From assembly GCA_963786805.1 (NCBI GenBank), contig CAWBAK010000004.1:372001-436000 (forward strand): a stretch of 64,000 bases of DNA. Reading direction: 5' to 3'. The notes beneath the pieces are model-generated. The model was not told where the DNA came from. It ran no database searches and saw only the letters and a list, made by a program, of their open reading frames with translations. This stretch comes from CALGFI01 sp963786805 (GTDB taxonomy: Bacteria > Actinomycetota > UBA4738 > HRBIN12). Below are positions 8,579 to 17,559 of the stretch, one piece after another. Position 1 is the stretch's first letter. Every line of letters begins with the position of its first letter. The translations under genes were made by a program, and so were the position numbers.

Positions 8579-9735
8579 GGAAGCTGCCCGCGCTGCTCGC
8601 GATCATCTGCGTGGCGGTTATCGTGCCGGCCGCGGCCTCCGCGCAGACCGAGCCCGAGACCGTCACCCTCGAAGCCTCCGCCGGCACGATCACGATCGGC
8701 CACGACGTGCGCCTCTCCGGCGAGATCGCTCCGGCGATCGGCGGGCAGACGGTCGAGATCCGCGACGAAGCGGACGAGGTCGTGGCCTCGGTGACGACCG
8801 GCGCGGGCGGCGGCTACTCGGTCACGATCACGCCGGAGGGATCGCGGACGTATCGCGCGTTCTGGAGCGCGGCCGTGAGCGAACCCGTGACCGTCAGGGT
8901 TCGAGCGATCGTGACCGTGCGGATGTCCGGGGTCCGCCTGTTCGACGAGGTCGTCGTCCGCGGAACGGTACAGCCCGCCCGGCCGGGACGCCGGGTCGAG
9001 GTCGCACTCATCGTGGGCGGCCGCGCCGTGCAGACGCAACGCGTCGAGATGGGCTCGGCCGGTGGCTTCACGGCGACGTTCCGCGCGATGCACGTGGGGA
9101 CGTACCGGGCTCGCGCGTCGTTCTCGAGCCCGGACCTCCTGCGGGATTCCGCCGTGAGCGAATCGAGTACCCCGCCCCTTCCGGCCCTGCGCTCGGGCTC
9201 GAACGGTCCCTTCGTCCAACTGCTCGAGCGCCGGCTCGTCGAGCTCCACTACCGGCTCGCCGGAGCCAAGGACGGGAAGTTCGACTTCCGAACGGCCGAC
9301 GCCGTCGTCGCCTTCCACAAGGTGCAGCGGATGGCCCGGGTGTTCTCGGTGAGCACGGCGACGTGGCGCGCGCTGGCGGATCCCCTCGTCGCGCGGGCAC
9401 GCCACGACTGGCGCGGGTTCCACTTCGAGGTCGACCAGACGCGGCAGGTCCTCATGACGGTCGAGGACGGAGCGGTCACGAACATCCTGCACGTGTCGAC
9501 CGGCGCCGGCGGGGCGACGCGCGACGGTTCGTTCCGCGTCTTCCGCAAGATCGCCGGGTACAGCGGTCACCGCCTCTACTACCCGAGCTACTTCGACGGC
9601 CTCCGCGCACTCCACGGATGGCCCGAGGTCCCCACGTACAACGCGAGCCACGGATGCGTCCGCATCCCGTTCTGGAACGCGACCTGGGTGTACGGGCTCG
9701 CCGACTTCGGCACCCGCGTCGTCATCTATCACTGA
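8575..9735 (+). CDS. secreted L,D-transpeptidase (YkuD) with Ig-like and peptidoglycan-binding domains
   Basis: A 386-residue exported protein. Residues 1-24 form a Sec signal peptide ending ASAQ. Two Ig/carboxypeptidase-regulatory-like beta domains follow (about 25-200), then a PG_binding_1 domain (LRSGSNGPFVQLLERRL onward) and a C-terminal YkuD domain with SHGCVRIP, placing the catalytic cysteine at residue 361. It would form 3-3 peptidoglycan cross-links or anchor proteins. Its ATG overlaps the hutI stop (ATGA), so it is translationally coupled to an unrelated catabolic gene; this probably reflects genome compaction rather than shared function. Confidence 0.9.
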   Translation: MRKLPALLAIICVAVIVPAAASAQTEPETVTLEASAGTITIGHDVRLSGEIAPAIGGQTVEIRDEADEVVASVTTGAGGGYSVTITPEGSRTYRAFWSAAVSEPVTVRVRAIVTVRMSGVRLFDEVVVRGTVQPARPGRRVEVALIVGGRAVQTQRVEMGSAGGFTATFRAMHVGTYRARASFSSPDLLRDSAVSESSTPPLPALRSGSNGPFVQLLERRLVELHYRLAGAKDGKFDFRTADAVVAFHKVQRMARVFSVSTATWRALADPLVARARHDWRGFHFEVDQTRQVLMTVEDGAVTNILHVSTGAGGATRDGSFRVFRKIAGYSGHRLYYPSYFDGLRALHGWPEVPTYNASHGCVRIPFWNATWVYGLADFGTRVVIYH

Positions 9736-9767
9736 GCCACCGGACCAAGGGGGATCCGCCGACCCCG

Positions 9768-11294
9768 TCAGTCCAGCGCGCCGACGACGCCTTCCGCCGT
9801 TTCGACCAGAGCTCCCTCCCGAACGAGCGCGGTGACCGTCTCGATGTCGGGGCCGAGCTCGCGGTCGGCGTCGAGGAACGAGACGCGTTCGCGGATCGCG
9901 TCGCGCGCGGCGCGCGTTCCGGTGGCGGGCTCGAGCGGCGCGCGCAGATCCAAGGCCTGGGCCGCGACGAGCGCCTCGATCGCGACGACGACCTCGGCGT
10001 TCGCCACGATGTCGCGGGCGTGCCGCGCGGAGGTCATCCCCATGCTCACGTGGTCCTCCTGCCCCGCGGAGGACTCGATCGAGTCGACCGACGCCGGATG
10101 CGCGAGGGTCTTGCACTCGGACACGAGTGATGCCGCGGTGTACTGGGCGAGCATGAAGCCCGAGTTCAGACCGACCTCCTGAACCAGGAACGCCGGCAGG
10201 CCGTTGTTGCGGGCCGGATCGAGCAGCCGGTAGAGGCGGCGCTCGGAGATGCTCGCGAGCGAGACCACCGCGAGCGCGAGCGCATCGAGCGCGACCGCGA
10301 CGGGTTGCCCGTGGAAGTTGCCGCCCGACAGGATCTCGCCGTCGTCGGCCAGCACGATCGGGTTGTCCGACACCGAGTTCGTTTCGACCTCGAGCACCGA
10401 GGTCGCGAACCGCAGTGCCTCGCGCGTCGCGCCGTTCACCTGCGGGGCGCATCGGAACGAGTACGCGTCCTGCACCAGGTGCGCGCTCTCGCGATGGGAC
10501 GCCACGATGGCGCTTCCCTCCAGCAGCCGTCGCAGGTTCGAGGCCGACGCCACGACGCCGGCGTGCGGTCGTAACGCGGTCAGGCGCTCGTCGAACACGC
10601 GGTCCGAGCCGAGCGCACCCTCGATGCTCATCGCCGCGACAAGATCGGACGTGCGTGCCAGCCGCGCCACCCGATCGGCGGCGAGCGTGCCGATCGCGAG
10701 CATGCCCTGCGTGCCGTTCACCAGCGCGAGTCCCTCTTTCGCCTTCAGCTCGAGCGGCTCGAGTCCCGCGCTCGCCAGGACCTCCCCTGCCGGAACGGAT
10801 CCCCCGTCGACGAGGAGGTGCCCGCGGCCGAGGAGCGGCAGCGCGAGGTTCGCGAGCGGCGCCAGGTCGCCCGACGCGCCGAGCGATCCCTGTTCGGGCA
10901 CCACCGGAACGAGATCGCGATTCAGCATCTCGACCATCCGCTCGACGATCTCGACGCGGACGCCCGAGTGCCCGAGCGCGAGCACGTGCGCGCGCAGGAG
11001 CAGCATCGCGCGGACCTCCTCGCGACCGAGCGGACGCCCGACCGCGGTGGCGTGGGATCGGACGATCCGGTGTTGGAGCGCGTCGGCCTGCGCCGGATCG
11101 ATCCGCACGTCGGCCAGGCTGCCGAACCCGGTCGTCACCCCGTAGACGGTGTCACCGGATGCGACCGCGGCATCGACGACCTCGCGCGCCGCCCGCATCC
11201 GAGCGGCCGCAGCCGCGGGGAGCTCCACCTCCGCACCCCTCGCGACCGCGACGACGTCCTCGAGCGAGAGCGGCTCCCCCACGGCGACGGGCAC
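9768..11294 (-). CDS. hutH: histidine ammonia-lyase
   Basis: Deaminates L-histidine to urocanate, the first step of the Hut pathway. At 508 residues it has normal length. The MIO-forming triad Ala-Ser-Gly is at residues 140-142 within GSLGASGDLAPLA, and the tyrosine-loop region YGVTTGFGSLAD is present. A GTG start at 11294 is preferred to an upstream TTG because TAGCCT lies 7 nt before it. It is transcribed away from the DUF983 gene and convergently with the transpeptidase gene. hutU is on the same strand but two genes away. Confidence 0.95.
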   Translation of the reverse strand: MPVAVGEPLSLEDVVAVARGAEVELPAAAAARMRAAREVVDAAVASGDTVYGVTTGFGSLADVRIDPAQADALQHRIVRSHATAVGRPLGREEVRAMLLLRAHVLALGHSGVRVEIVERMVEMLNRDLVPVVPEQGSLGASGDLAPLANLALPLLGRGHLLVDGGSVPAGEVLASAGLEPLELKAKEGLALVNGTQGMLAIGTLAADRVARLARTSDLVAAMSIEGALGSDRVFDERLTALRPHAGVVASASNLRRLLEGSAIVASHRESAHLVQDAYSFRCAPQVNGATREALRFATSVLEVETNSVSDNPIVLADDGEILSGGNFHGQPVAVALDALALAVVSLASISERRLYRLLDPARNNGLPAFLVQEVGLNSGFMLAQYTAASLVSECKTLAHPASVDSIESSAGQEDHVSMGMTSARHARDIVANAEVVVAIEALVAAQALDLRAPLEPATGTRAARDAIRERVSFLDADRELGPDIETVTALVREGALVETAEGVVGALD

Positions 11295-11301
11295 GGCGGC
11301 A

Positions 11302-11307
11302 AGGCTA
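11302..11307 (-). promoter_or_regulatory. -10 element, leaderless hutH start
   Basis: TAGCCT on the minus strand, 7 nt before the GTG at 11294. Confidence 0.45.
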
Positions 11308-11337
11308 CGGGCGGTGCCGAACGCGAGCAACCGGGTC

Positions 11338-11343
11338 TACGCT
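11338..11343 (+). promoter_or_regulatory. -10 element upstream of DUF983 gene
   Basis: TACGCT, 9 nt before the ATG at 11353. It is divergent from the hutH -10 element about 30 nt away. Confidence 0.45.
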
Positions 11344-11352
11344 GACCTCGGG

Positions 11353-11919
11353 ATGCCCGGCCCCTTCGACGACCTCGAACCCGACGACCGCCCCACGCCG
11401 GATGACGAGCCGATCGCACCGACACCGGCGAGTCCCGGGGTCGCGCCGGGACCCGTGGACCGCAGGCCTCGGAGGGACCGCTCGCCGGATGCCCGTCGGT
11501 CGGACGAACCGGGAGCGATCAAGGCCTTCATGCGAGGCGCGACGCGTCGCTGCCCCCGATGTGGCGGCGGGAGCCTGTTCGAGAGCTGGTTCAAGATCCG
11601 CGATCGTTGTCCGCGGTGCGGCCTGCGGCTCGAGCGCGAGGAGGGCGGCTTCCTCGGCGCGATGACGATCAACTACGTGGTGACGGCCGTCGTGTTCCTG
11701 ATCGTGATGATCGTGTGGTTGGTCCTGGACCTTCCGGACGTGCAGGTGTTGCGGCTCACCGTCGCGGCGATCGGCGTGACGCTCGTCTTCCCGCTGCTCT
11801 TCTGGTCCTTCTCCAAAACCATCTGGGCGGCGGTCGATTTCCTCGTGTACCGATCCGATCCCGAGTACGCCTCGATCGACGCCGCGGACCGCGCGAGCGG
11901 CAACGGCGGCCGCCCCTAG
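11353..11919 (+). CDS. DUF983 zinc-ribbon membrane protein
   Basis: A 188-residue protein. A disordered, charged N-terminus (about 1-60) precedes a zinc-ribbon-like pair of CPRCG motifs (RCPRCGGGSLFESWFKIRD and RCPRCGLRLERE) and then two transmembrane helices. This is the DUF983 arrangement; the family sits near cytochrome oxidase genes in proteobacteria but has no settled function. Its stop codon overlaps that of the convergent FAD-monooxygenase gene by two bases. Confidence 0.75.
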   Translation: MPGPFDDLEPDDRPTPDDEPIAPTPASPGVAPGPVDRRPRRDRSPDARRSDEPGAIKAFMRGATRRCPRCGGGSLFESWFKIRDRCPRCGLRLEREEGGFLGAMTINYVVTAVVFLIVMIVWLVLDLPDVQVLRLTVAAIGVTLVFPLLFWSFSKTIWAAVDFLVYRSDPEYASIDAADRASGNGGRP

Positions 11920-13442
11920 GACGGTGTGCCGAACCAGCCGGAGAGCGCTTCTCCCAGCGCGAGCGCGGCGGTCTCGGCGGGTTCGTCGATGGTTGCGGCC
12001 CAGGCGATGTGGGCGTCGGGTCGGATCAGGAGGGCGTCGGCCGGTCGGTCATCGGTCGCGGCGGTGGTGACGTCGACGCGATGCTGCCAGTCCCGGGCGA
12101 TCACGTGGAGGTCTGCGCGGTCGGCGAGGTCGAGGAGGATGGGCCTTGCCGTGTGCATGAGCTCCGCGACGCTCGTCGGGCCCTGGTCGGTGCGCAATGC
12201 GAGGTCGGGTGCGAAGGTCCCGATCAATGCGTGGTGGTCGTGGCCGGGGAACGGGTAGCGAACCTCGGACCCCGCCATGAGACCGCCGAGGCGGCGCAGT
12301 GGCTGCTCGTCGACGAGCAGTTCCTGGAAGAGCTCCCGGAGCGCGACGGCGGCCGGGTCGTGACCGCGCCGGATCGCCACCTGAGCTTGCGCGTGCAGCA
12401 TGTTGCGTGCGCAGGCGAGCCGGCGTTCGTCGTGATAGGTGTCCAGCAGGCCGGCCGGCGCCCAGCCCTGGATGCCGGCGGCCAGCTTCCAGCCGAGGTT
12501 GACGCTGTCGAGGAGACCGGCGCCGAGCGCGACGCCCGGTGAGGGGAACAGGTGGGCGGCGTCGCCGGCCATCAGGATCCGCCCGTCGCGGTACCGCTCG
12601 ACCTCCCGCGCGTGAAAGGTGAAGCGCGTCAGCCGGGTCGGTTCCCCCAGGGGCAGATCCACGCCGAGGACGCGGCGGATGCTGTCCCCGAGCTCGGTCA
12701 CGGTCATCGGCTCGTCGTCGTCGTACTCGGTGGACTCCTCCTCGCTGGTGAAGAGACCCATGAGCCCCGGGGTGGTCGATCCGAGGGCGAACTCACCGCG
12801 TTCGGTTCGTGTGAACCCGAAGCTGATCCTGCCCACACCGGCGACGTCGATGTCGCCGTTCTCGAGCAGGGTCACCGACTCGGGCACGGTGACCAGGGCG
12901 AGCCGCTGGACCTCCGAGTACGTGATGCCGGGGAACGGGATGCCGGCCAGGTCTCGCACCCGGCTGCTCGCGCCGTCGCAGCCGACCAGGTATCGGGCGG
13001 TCACCCGGTCCTGCCCGTCCGGGCCGCGCACGTCCGCGGTCACCGTGGCGTCGTCCTGGCTCAGCCCGACCACCTCATGGCCACGGCGGATCTCGGCGCC
13101 GAGCTCGCGGGCGAAGTCGTCGAGGACGCGCTCGAGTTGCGGTTGCGGGAGCGGCAGCACCGCCATCGGGGGATCCGCGAGCGGGCTGAAGTCCACGTGC
13201 ATCCCGCCCCACGGGAGCCGGGGGGCGGGTATGGCAGCCGTGCCGGCTGCTTCGAATCGCTCGAGCTCGCCCCGGTAACGCAACAGCTCCAGGATCTGCC
13301 CGCTGAGACCGCCGGCCTTCGGGATGTCTCGGATCTGCGGATGCCGCTCGAGCACGAGCGGTCGCACCCCAGCCCGGCCAAGTTCAGCGGCGAGCATCAG
13401 GCCGGTCGGGCCGGCGCCCACGATGATCACGTCGGCGTCCAT
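11916..13442 (-). CDS. FAD-dependent aromatic monooxygenase (PheA/TfdB family)
   Basis: A 508-residue class A flavoprotein hydroxylase. It has the Rossmann dinucleotide motif DVIIVGAGPTGLMLAAEL, the DG motif region YLVGCDGASSRVRD, and the GD motif GRILMAGDAAHLFPSPGVALGAGLLDS that binds the FAD ribityl chain. The C-terminus is a thioredoxin-like tail. Such enzymes hydroxylate phenols or polyketides using NAD(P)H; the substrate is unknown. The ATG at 13442 follows GGGAGAG. It starts 20 nt after hutU ends, an unusual partner for a histidine gene. Confidence 0.85.
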   Translation of the reverse strand: MDADVIIVGAGPTGLMLAAELGRAGVRPLVLERHPQIRDIPKAGGLSGQILELLRYRGELERFEAAGTAAIPAPRLPWGGMHVDFSPLADPPMAVLPLPQPQLERVLDDFARELGAEIRRGHEVVGLSQDDATVTADVRGPDGQDRVTARYLVGCDGASSRVRDLAGIPFPGITYSEVQRLALVTVPESVTLLENGDIDVAGVGRISFGFTRTERGEFALGSTTPGLMGLFTSEEESTEYDDDEPMTVTELGDSIRRVLGVDLPLGEPTRLTRFTFHAREVERYRDGRILMAGDAAHLFPSPGVALGAGLLDSVNLGWKLAAGIQGWAPAGLLDTYHDERRLACARNMLHAQAQVAIRRGHDPAAVALRELFQELLVDEQPLRRLGGLMAGSEVRYPFPGHDHHALIGTFAPDLALRTDQGPTSVAELMHTARPILLDLADRADLHVIARDWQHRVDVTTAATDDRPADALLIRPDAHIAWAATIDEPAETAALALGEALSGWFGTPS

Positions 13443-13462
13443 CACTCGCGACTCTCCCAGGG

Positions 13463-15115
13463 TCACTCGCGCCAGGGGAGCCGCACGCCGCGGTCCGCGG
13501 CGACGGCCAGCGCCTCGTCGTAGCCCGCGTCCGCGTGGCGGACGACGCCCATCCCGGGGTCGGTCGTGAGCACGCGCTCGAGTCGCTCCGCGGCCTCGTC
13601 GGTGCCGTCGGCGACGACGACCATGCCGGCGTGGATCGAGTACCCGATGCCGACGCCACCGCCGTGATGCACGCTCACCCAGTGGGCGCCGGCCGCGGTG
13701 TTCACGAGGGCGTTCAGGATCGGCCAGTCGGCGATCGCGTCGGACCCGTCCTTCATCGCCTCGGTCTCGCGGTACGGGCTCGCGACGCTCCCCGCGTCGA
13801 GGTGGTCCCGCCCGATCACGATCGGCGCGCCGACCTCTCCTCGCGCCACCATCTCGTTGAACCGCAGGCCCGCTCGCGAGCGCTCGCCGTAGCCGAGCCA
13901 GCAGATCCGCGCCGGGAGCCCTTGGAACGCCACACGCTCCTGCGCCATCGAGAGCCAGCGCAGCAGGCGTTCGTTCTCGGGGAACAGCTCGGCCACCGCG
14001 CGGTCGGTCTTCACGATGTCCTCGGGGTCACCCGACAGCGCGGCCCATCGGAACGGGCCCTTTCCCTCGCAGAACATCGGGCGGATGAACGCCGGCACGA
14101 AGCCCGGGTACGCGTACGCCCGGTCGAACCCGCCGGTCTCGGCGCCGGAACGAAGGTTGTTCCCGTAGTCGAACACGACCGCGCCGGCGTCCAGGAACGC
14201 CACCATCGCCTCGACGTGTCGCGCCATCGAGTCGTACGAGCGGCGCTGGTACTCCGCGGCGTCGGCCGTCCGGAGCGCATCGGCCTCGTCGATCGAGAGC
14301 CCGCCCGGCACGTAGCCGCCGAGCGGATCGTGCGCGCTCGTCTGGTCGGTGACCAGATCGGGGCGGAAGCCGCGATCGAGGAGCTCGGGGAGCACGTCCG
14401 CGCAATTGCCGAGCAGACCGATCGACACGGCTTCTCCCGCGGCCTTCGCGTCCTCAGCCCACCGAACGGCCTCGTCGAGATCGTCCGTCTCGCGGTCGAG
14501 ATATCGCGTCTTGATCCGGCGCTCGAGGCGCGAGGGGTCGACCTCGACACAGAGCGCCACGCCTTCGTTCATCGTGACGGCGAGGGGCTGCGCGCCGCCC
14601 ATCCCGCCGAGCCCGCCGGTGAGCGTGATCGTTCCGCGCAGCGTGCCGTCGAATCGCTGCTTCGCGGCCTCGGCGAACGTCTCGAACGTCCCCTGCAGGA
14701 TGCCCTGGGTCCCGATGTAGATCCACGAGCCGGCCGTCATCTGGCCGTACATCGTGAGACCCGCCTGCTCCAGCTCGCGGAAGGTGTCCCAATCGGCCCA
14801 CTTCGGCACCAGCATCGAGTTCGAGATCAGGACGCGCGGCGCCAGCGAGTGGGTCTTGAACACGGCGACCGGCTTGCCCGACTGGACGAGCATGGTCTCG
14901 TCGCTCTCCAGGGTCCGAAGGGTCCGCACGATGGCGTCGTACGCCTCCCACGAGCGCGCCGCCTTCCCGGTTCCCCCGTAGACCACGAGGTCCTCGGGAC
15001 GCTCGGCCACGTCGGGATCGAGGTTGTTCATGAGCATCCGCAGGGCGGCCTCCTGTGGCCAGGCCTTGCAGGTCATCTCGGTTCCGCGTGGGGCGCGGAT
15101 CTCGCGGGCGCTCAC
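13463..15115 (-). CDS. hutU: urocanate hydratase
   Basis: Converts urocanate to imidazolone-propanoate using tightly bound NAD+. The 550-residue protein matches the family throughout: RAPRGTEMTCKAWPQEAALRMLMN near the start, VVYGGTGKAARSW, the NAD-binding TGGLGGMGGAQPLA, and the YVPGG, FDYGNN and CWLGYGER segments. The start is set at GTG 15115, preceded by TATCAT at 9 nt; the frame extends further upstream, but that part has no family similarity. The FAD-monooxygenase gene follows on the same strand. Confidence 0.96.
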   Translation of the reverse strand: MSAREIRAPRGTEMTCKAWPQEAALRMLMNNLDPDVAERPEDLVVYGGTGKAARSWEAYDAIVRTLRTLESDETMLVQSGKPVAVFKTHSLAPRVLISNSMLVPKWADWDTFRELEQAGLTMYGQMTAGSWIYIGTQGILQGTFETFAEAAKQRFDGTLRGTITLTGGLGGMGGAQPLAVTMNEGVALCVEVDPSRLERRIKTRYLDRETDDLDEAVRWAEDAKAAGEAVSIGLLGNCADVLPELLDRGFRPDLVTDQTSAHDPLGGYVPGGLSIDEADALRTADAAEYQRRSYDSMARHVEAMVAFLDAGAVVFDYGNNLRSGAETGGFDRAYAYPGFVPAFIRPMFCEGKGPFRWAALSGDPEDIVKTDRAVAELFPENERLLRWLSMAQERVAFQGLPARICWLGYGERSRAGLRFNEMVARGEVGAPIVIGRDHLDAGSVASPYRETEAMKDGSDAIADWPILNALVNTAAGAHWVSVHHGGGVGIGYSIHAGMVVVADGTDEAAERLERVLTTDPGMGVVRHADAGYDEALAVAADRGVRLPWRE

Positions 15116-15124
15116 GATGTCCAG

Positions 15125-15130
15125 ATGATA
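15125..15130 (-). promoter_or_regulatory. -10 element, leaderless hutU start
   Basis: TATCAT on the minus strand, 9 nt before the GTG at 15115. It is divergent from the REC-EAL promoter about 50 nt away. Confidence 0.45.
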
Positions 15131-15180
15131 GGTCCAACCCCTCACGCCACCGCTCCGTTGCCAGGGACCGAACCGGCGGC

Positions 15181-15186
15181 TACCGT
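15181..15186 (+). promoter_or_regulatory. -10 element, leaderless REC-EAL start
   Basis: TACCGT, 6 nt before the GTG at 15193. Confidence 0.45.
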
Positions 15187-15192
15187 CCTTCC

Positions 15193-16363
15193 GTGGAGGG
15201 GCCACCCATCCGCGTGCTGATCGCGGACGACGAGGCTGTCCTGCGAGCGGCCTTGGCCGACCTCGTGCAGTCCGATGACACGTTCGAGCTCGTCGGCTCG
15301 GCTCGCGACGCGGACGAGGCGATCGCGATGGCCGAAGCCATGAAGCCGGATGTCGCGCTCGTCGACGTCCGGATGCCGGCGGGCGGAGGGCTCCGCGTCG
15401 CGGAGAAGCTCCGGCACCTCTTGCCGCAGACGCGCGTGCTCGCTCACAGCGCCGTGGACGACCGGGCTTCGGTCGTGCGGATGCTCGAGGGCGGCGCCGT
15501 CGGCTACCTCGTGAAGGGGACCGCTCCTGCCGAGATCCTCGGCGCGATCGTGCGCGCCGCCCGCGGGCAGCTGAGCGTCTCTCCGGAGGTGATGACCGGC
15601 CTCGTGAGGGATCTGTCGGAGCAGCTCCAGCGACAGGAGATCGAGACGAGCGAGCGGCTCGCCAAGGTCGACCGCATCAACCGCGTGCTGGAGGGGAAAG
15701 GACGCTCGATGGTGTATCAGCCCATCGTCGAGCTCGACGGACATCGGGTGATCGGGATGGAAGCGCTCGCGAGGTTCAGCGACGGCGGGGCTCCATGGCC
15801 CATCCCCCAGTGGTTCGCCGAGGCCGACACGGTCGGGATGGGCACCGAGCTGGAGCTCGCGTGCAATCGCGCCGCGCTCGCCGACCTGGCGGCCATCCCT
15901 GCAGACCGATATGTGTCGATCAACGCGTCGTATCGGACGGCGGAGTCCGACGGCATGCTCGAGCTCCTCGACGCCGTCGATGCCTCGAGGGTGGTCATCG
16001 AGATCACCGAGCACGAGGCGGTGGAGGAGTACGACCGCCTCACCCAGGCGCTCCAACGCGTCCGCGAACGCGGCGCACGCGTGGCGATCGACGACGCGGG
16101 AGCGGGCTTCGCCAGTCTTCGCCACATCCTGCTGATCGACCCGGAGATCATCAAGCTCGACGTCAGCCTGACGAGCGGTATCGACTCCGACGCGCGGCGG
16201 CGGGCGCTCGCGACCGCGCTCATCAGCGTTCGCCGAAGAGATGGACATCGCGGTCGTGGCCGAGGGCATCGAGAACGACCTCGAGCACGCCGCACTGCAG
16301 GCGCTGGGGGTTCGGTTCGGCCAGGGATACTTCCTCGGCCGGCCGGAGCCGCTGTCCGACTAG
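15193..16363 (+). pseudogene. REC-EAL response regulator (c-di-GMP phosphodiesterase), one frame shift
   Basis: An N-terminal receiver domain (IADDEA acidic pocket, phospho-acceptor Asp in VDVRMP, conserved Lys in YLVKG), a short helical linker, then an EAL domain (YQPIVEL, MEALARF, NASYR, ITEHEAVEE, DDAGAGFASLRH, IKLDVSL). The frame breaks near 16226 after ATALIS; one base later the sequence continues FAEEMDIAVVAEGIEND, GQGYFLGRP and a stop at 16363, completing a normal EAL domain. One inserted base explains this. As written, the frame instead runs on into meaningless antisense sequence of the next gene. If intact, it would degrade c-di-GMP under phosphorelay control. Confidence 0.85.
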
Positions 16364-16376
16364 CGAGGCGAGCGCT

Positions 16377-17345
16377 TCAGCTGGTCCGGCGATCGACGGC
16401 CCACGAGGAGCCATCCTTGGACTTGGTGAACGCCTTCATCTCCGTGGCGATCGCGACCGCCTCGGCGAAGTGCTGGAACGTGCGACGTGCCGTGGTCGCG
16501 ATCCCGACCGAGATCGACAGGAACGGGAAGTCCTGGACCTCGCCCCGGCGGTTCGTCACCACGATGTGCCCTCGCGCTCGATCTTCGGGCTCGTACAACC
16601 CCGGGACGGCTTCGTCGAAACGCCGCACGAGGAGCTCGGCGACGGTTTCGGCCTCGTCCGCACCGCACAAGATCACGAAGTCGTCTCCTCCGACGTGACC
16701 GACGAACGCGCTCGCGCCACCGGCTTCGTGCGCCAGCTCCAGGATCAGGCCGGCGGTGAACTGGATGACCTCGTCACCGCGCATGAACCCGTAGTGGTCG
16801 TTGAAGGCCTTGAAGTGGTCCAGGTCGGCGTACAAGATCGCGAACGGGACGCCCGAGCGCACGCGCTCCTCGATCTCGTCCTCGATCCGGATGTTGCCGG
16901 GAAGGCCGGTGAGCGGGGATTGCTGCCGCATCTCCTTGGTGCGCCGAAGGACCCCTCGGATCCTCGCGAGGAGCTCGGGGGTGTCGAACGGCTTGACGAT
17001 GTAGTCGTCGGCGCCGACGGCGAAGCCCTCGAGCTTGTCGGCCGAGAGCCCTCGCGCGGTGAGCATGATGACGCTGACCGATGCGGTCCGGCTGTCCTGC
17101 CGCAGCTGGCGGGTCATCTCGAACCCGTCCATGTTCGGCATCATCACGTCGGCGAGCACGAGCTCGGGGCAGTCCTCGCGCGCCAGCTCCAGCGCCTGCT
17201 GGCCGTCGTTGGCGACGCGGACGTCGTAGCCGGCGGCACGGAGCTCGATCTCGAGGAGGCGCGCGATGAAGGGGTCGTCGTCGACGACGAGGATCGAGCC
17301 TCCGCCGGGCGCGCCGGCTTTGTCGCTCATTTCCTCGGACGACAT
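16377..17345 (-). CDS. REC-GGDEF response regulator (putative diguanylate cyclase)
   Basis: A 322-residue protein. The receiver domain has VVDDDPF, the phospho-acceptor in LADVMMPNMDG, and Lys in YIVKPFD. After a linker the GGDEF domain begins at LTGLPGN and carries GHVGGDDFVIL where the consensus is R-GG-D/E-EF. The GGDDF variant and missing preceding Arg leave cyclase activity uncertain; it may bind GTP or act as a sensor. The ATG at 17345 has a GGGAG site; an ATG 15 nt further in is possible. It is convergent with the REC-EAL gene (13 nt gap), so synthesis and breakdown functions are paired. Confidence 0.88.
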   Translation of the reverse strand: MSSEEMSDKAGAPGGGSILVVDDDPFIARLLEIELRAAGYDVRVANDGQQALELAREDCPELVLADVMMPNMDGFEMTRQLRQDSRTASVSVIMLTARGLSADKLEGFAVGADDYIVKPFDTPELLARIRGVLRRTKEMRQQSPLTGLPGNIRIEDEIEERVRSGVPFAILYADLDHFKAFNDHYGFMRGDEVIQFTAGLILELAHEAGGASAFVGHVGGDDFVILCGADEAETVAELLVRRFDEAVPGLYEPEDRARGHIVVTNRRGEVQDFPFLSISVGIATTARRTFQHFAEAVAIATEMKAFTKSKDGSSWAVDRRTS

Positions 17346-17413
17346 CTCACCGACTCCCTGCTTCGATCGGGGGCCGACGCTCGCCCGGCTCGTTGCTCGA
17401 CCCCCCGCGCACA

Positions 17414-17441
17414 CCGGGGATGATTCGGCAGGATACCCCGG
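17414..17441. other. inverted repeat between c-di-GMP regulator and CBS gene
   Basis: A perfect 6-bp inverted repeat (CCGGGG / CCCCGG) with a 16-nt loop, in the 214-bp gap between the divergent REC-GGDEF and cystathionine beta-synthase genes. It could be an operator or part of a leader; I see no known riboswitch signature. Confidence 0.3.
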
Positions 17442-17559
17442 CAGGTGAAGCGGGCCCAGCATCAGGGGCGAAGGAGCCGGTTCCACCCGCCGCCCGGCGC
17501 GCCCTGCCATCGCGCGTTCGTGGGACGATAGGCCGGCCGAAGCCGGAGAGAGGGCGCGC

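Noticed and set aside
16200..16260. Programmed frameshifting in the REC-EAL gene
   Set aside because: I see no slippery heptamer at the site, and similar one-base breaks occur in five unrelated genes, so a shared technical cause is simpler.
17346..17559. SAM or c-di-GMP riboswitch upstream of the cystathionine beta-synthase gene
   Set aside because: Only one 6-bp inverted repeat is visible; none of the conserved core sequences of those riboswitches was found.
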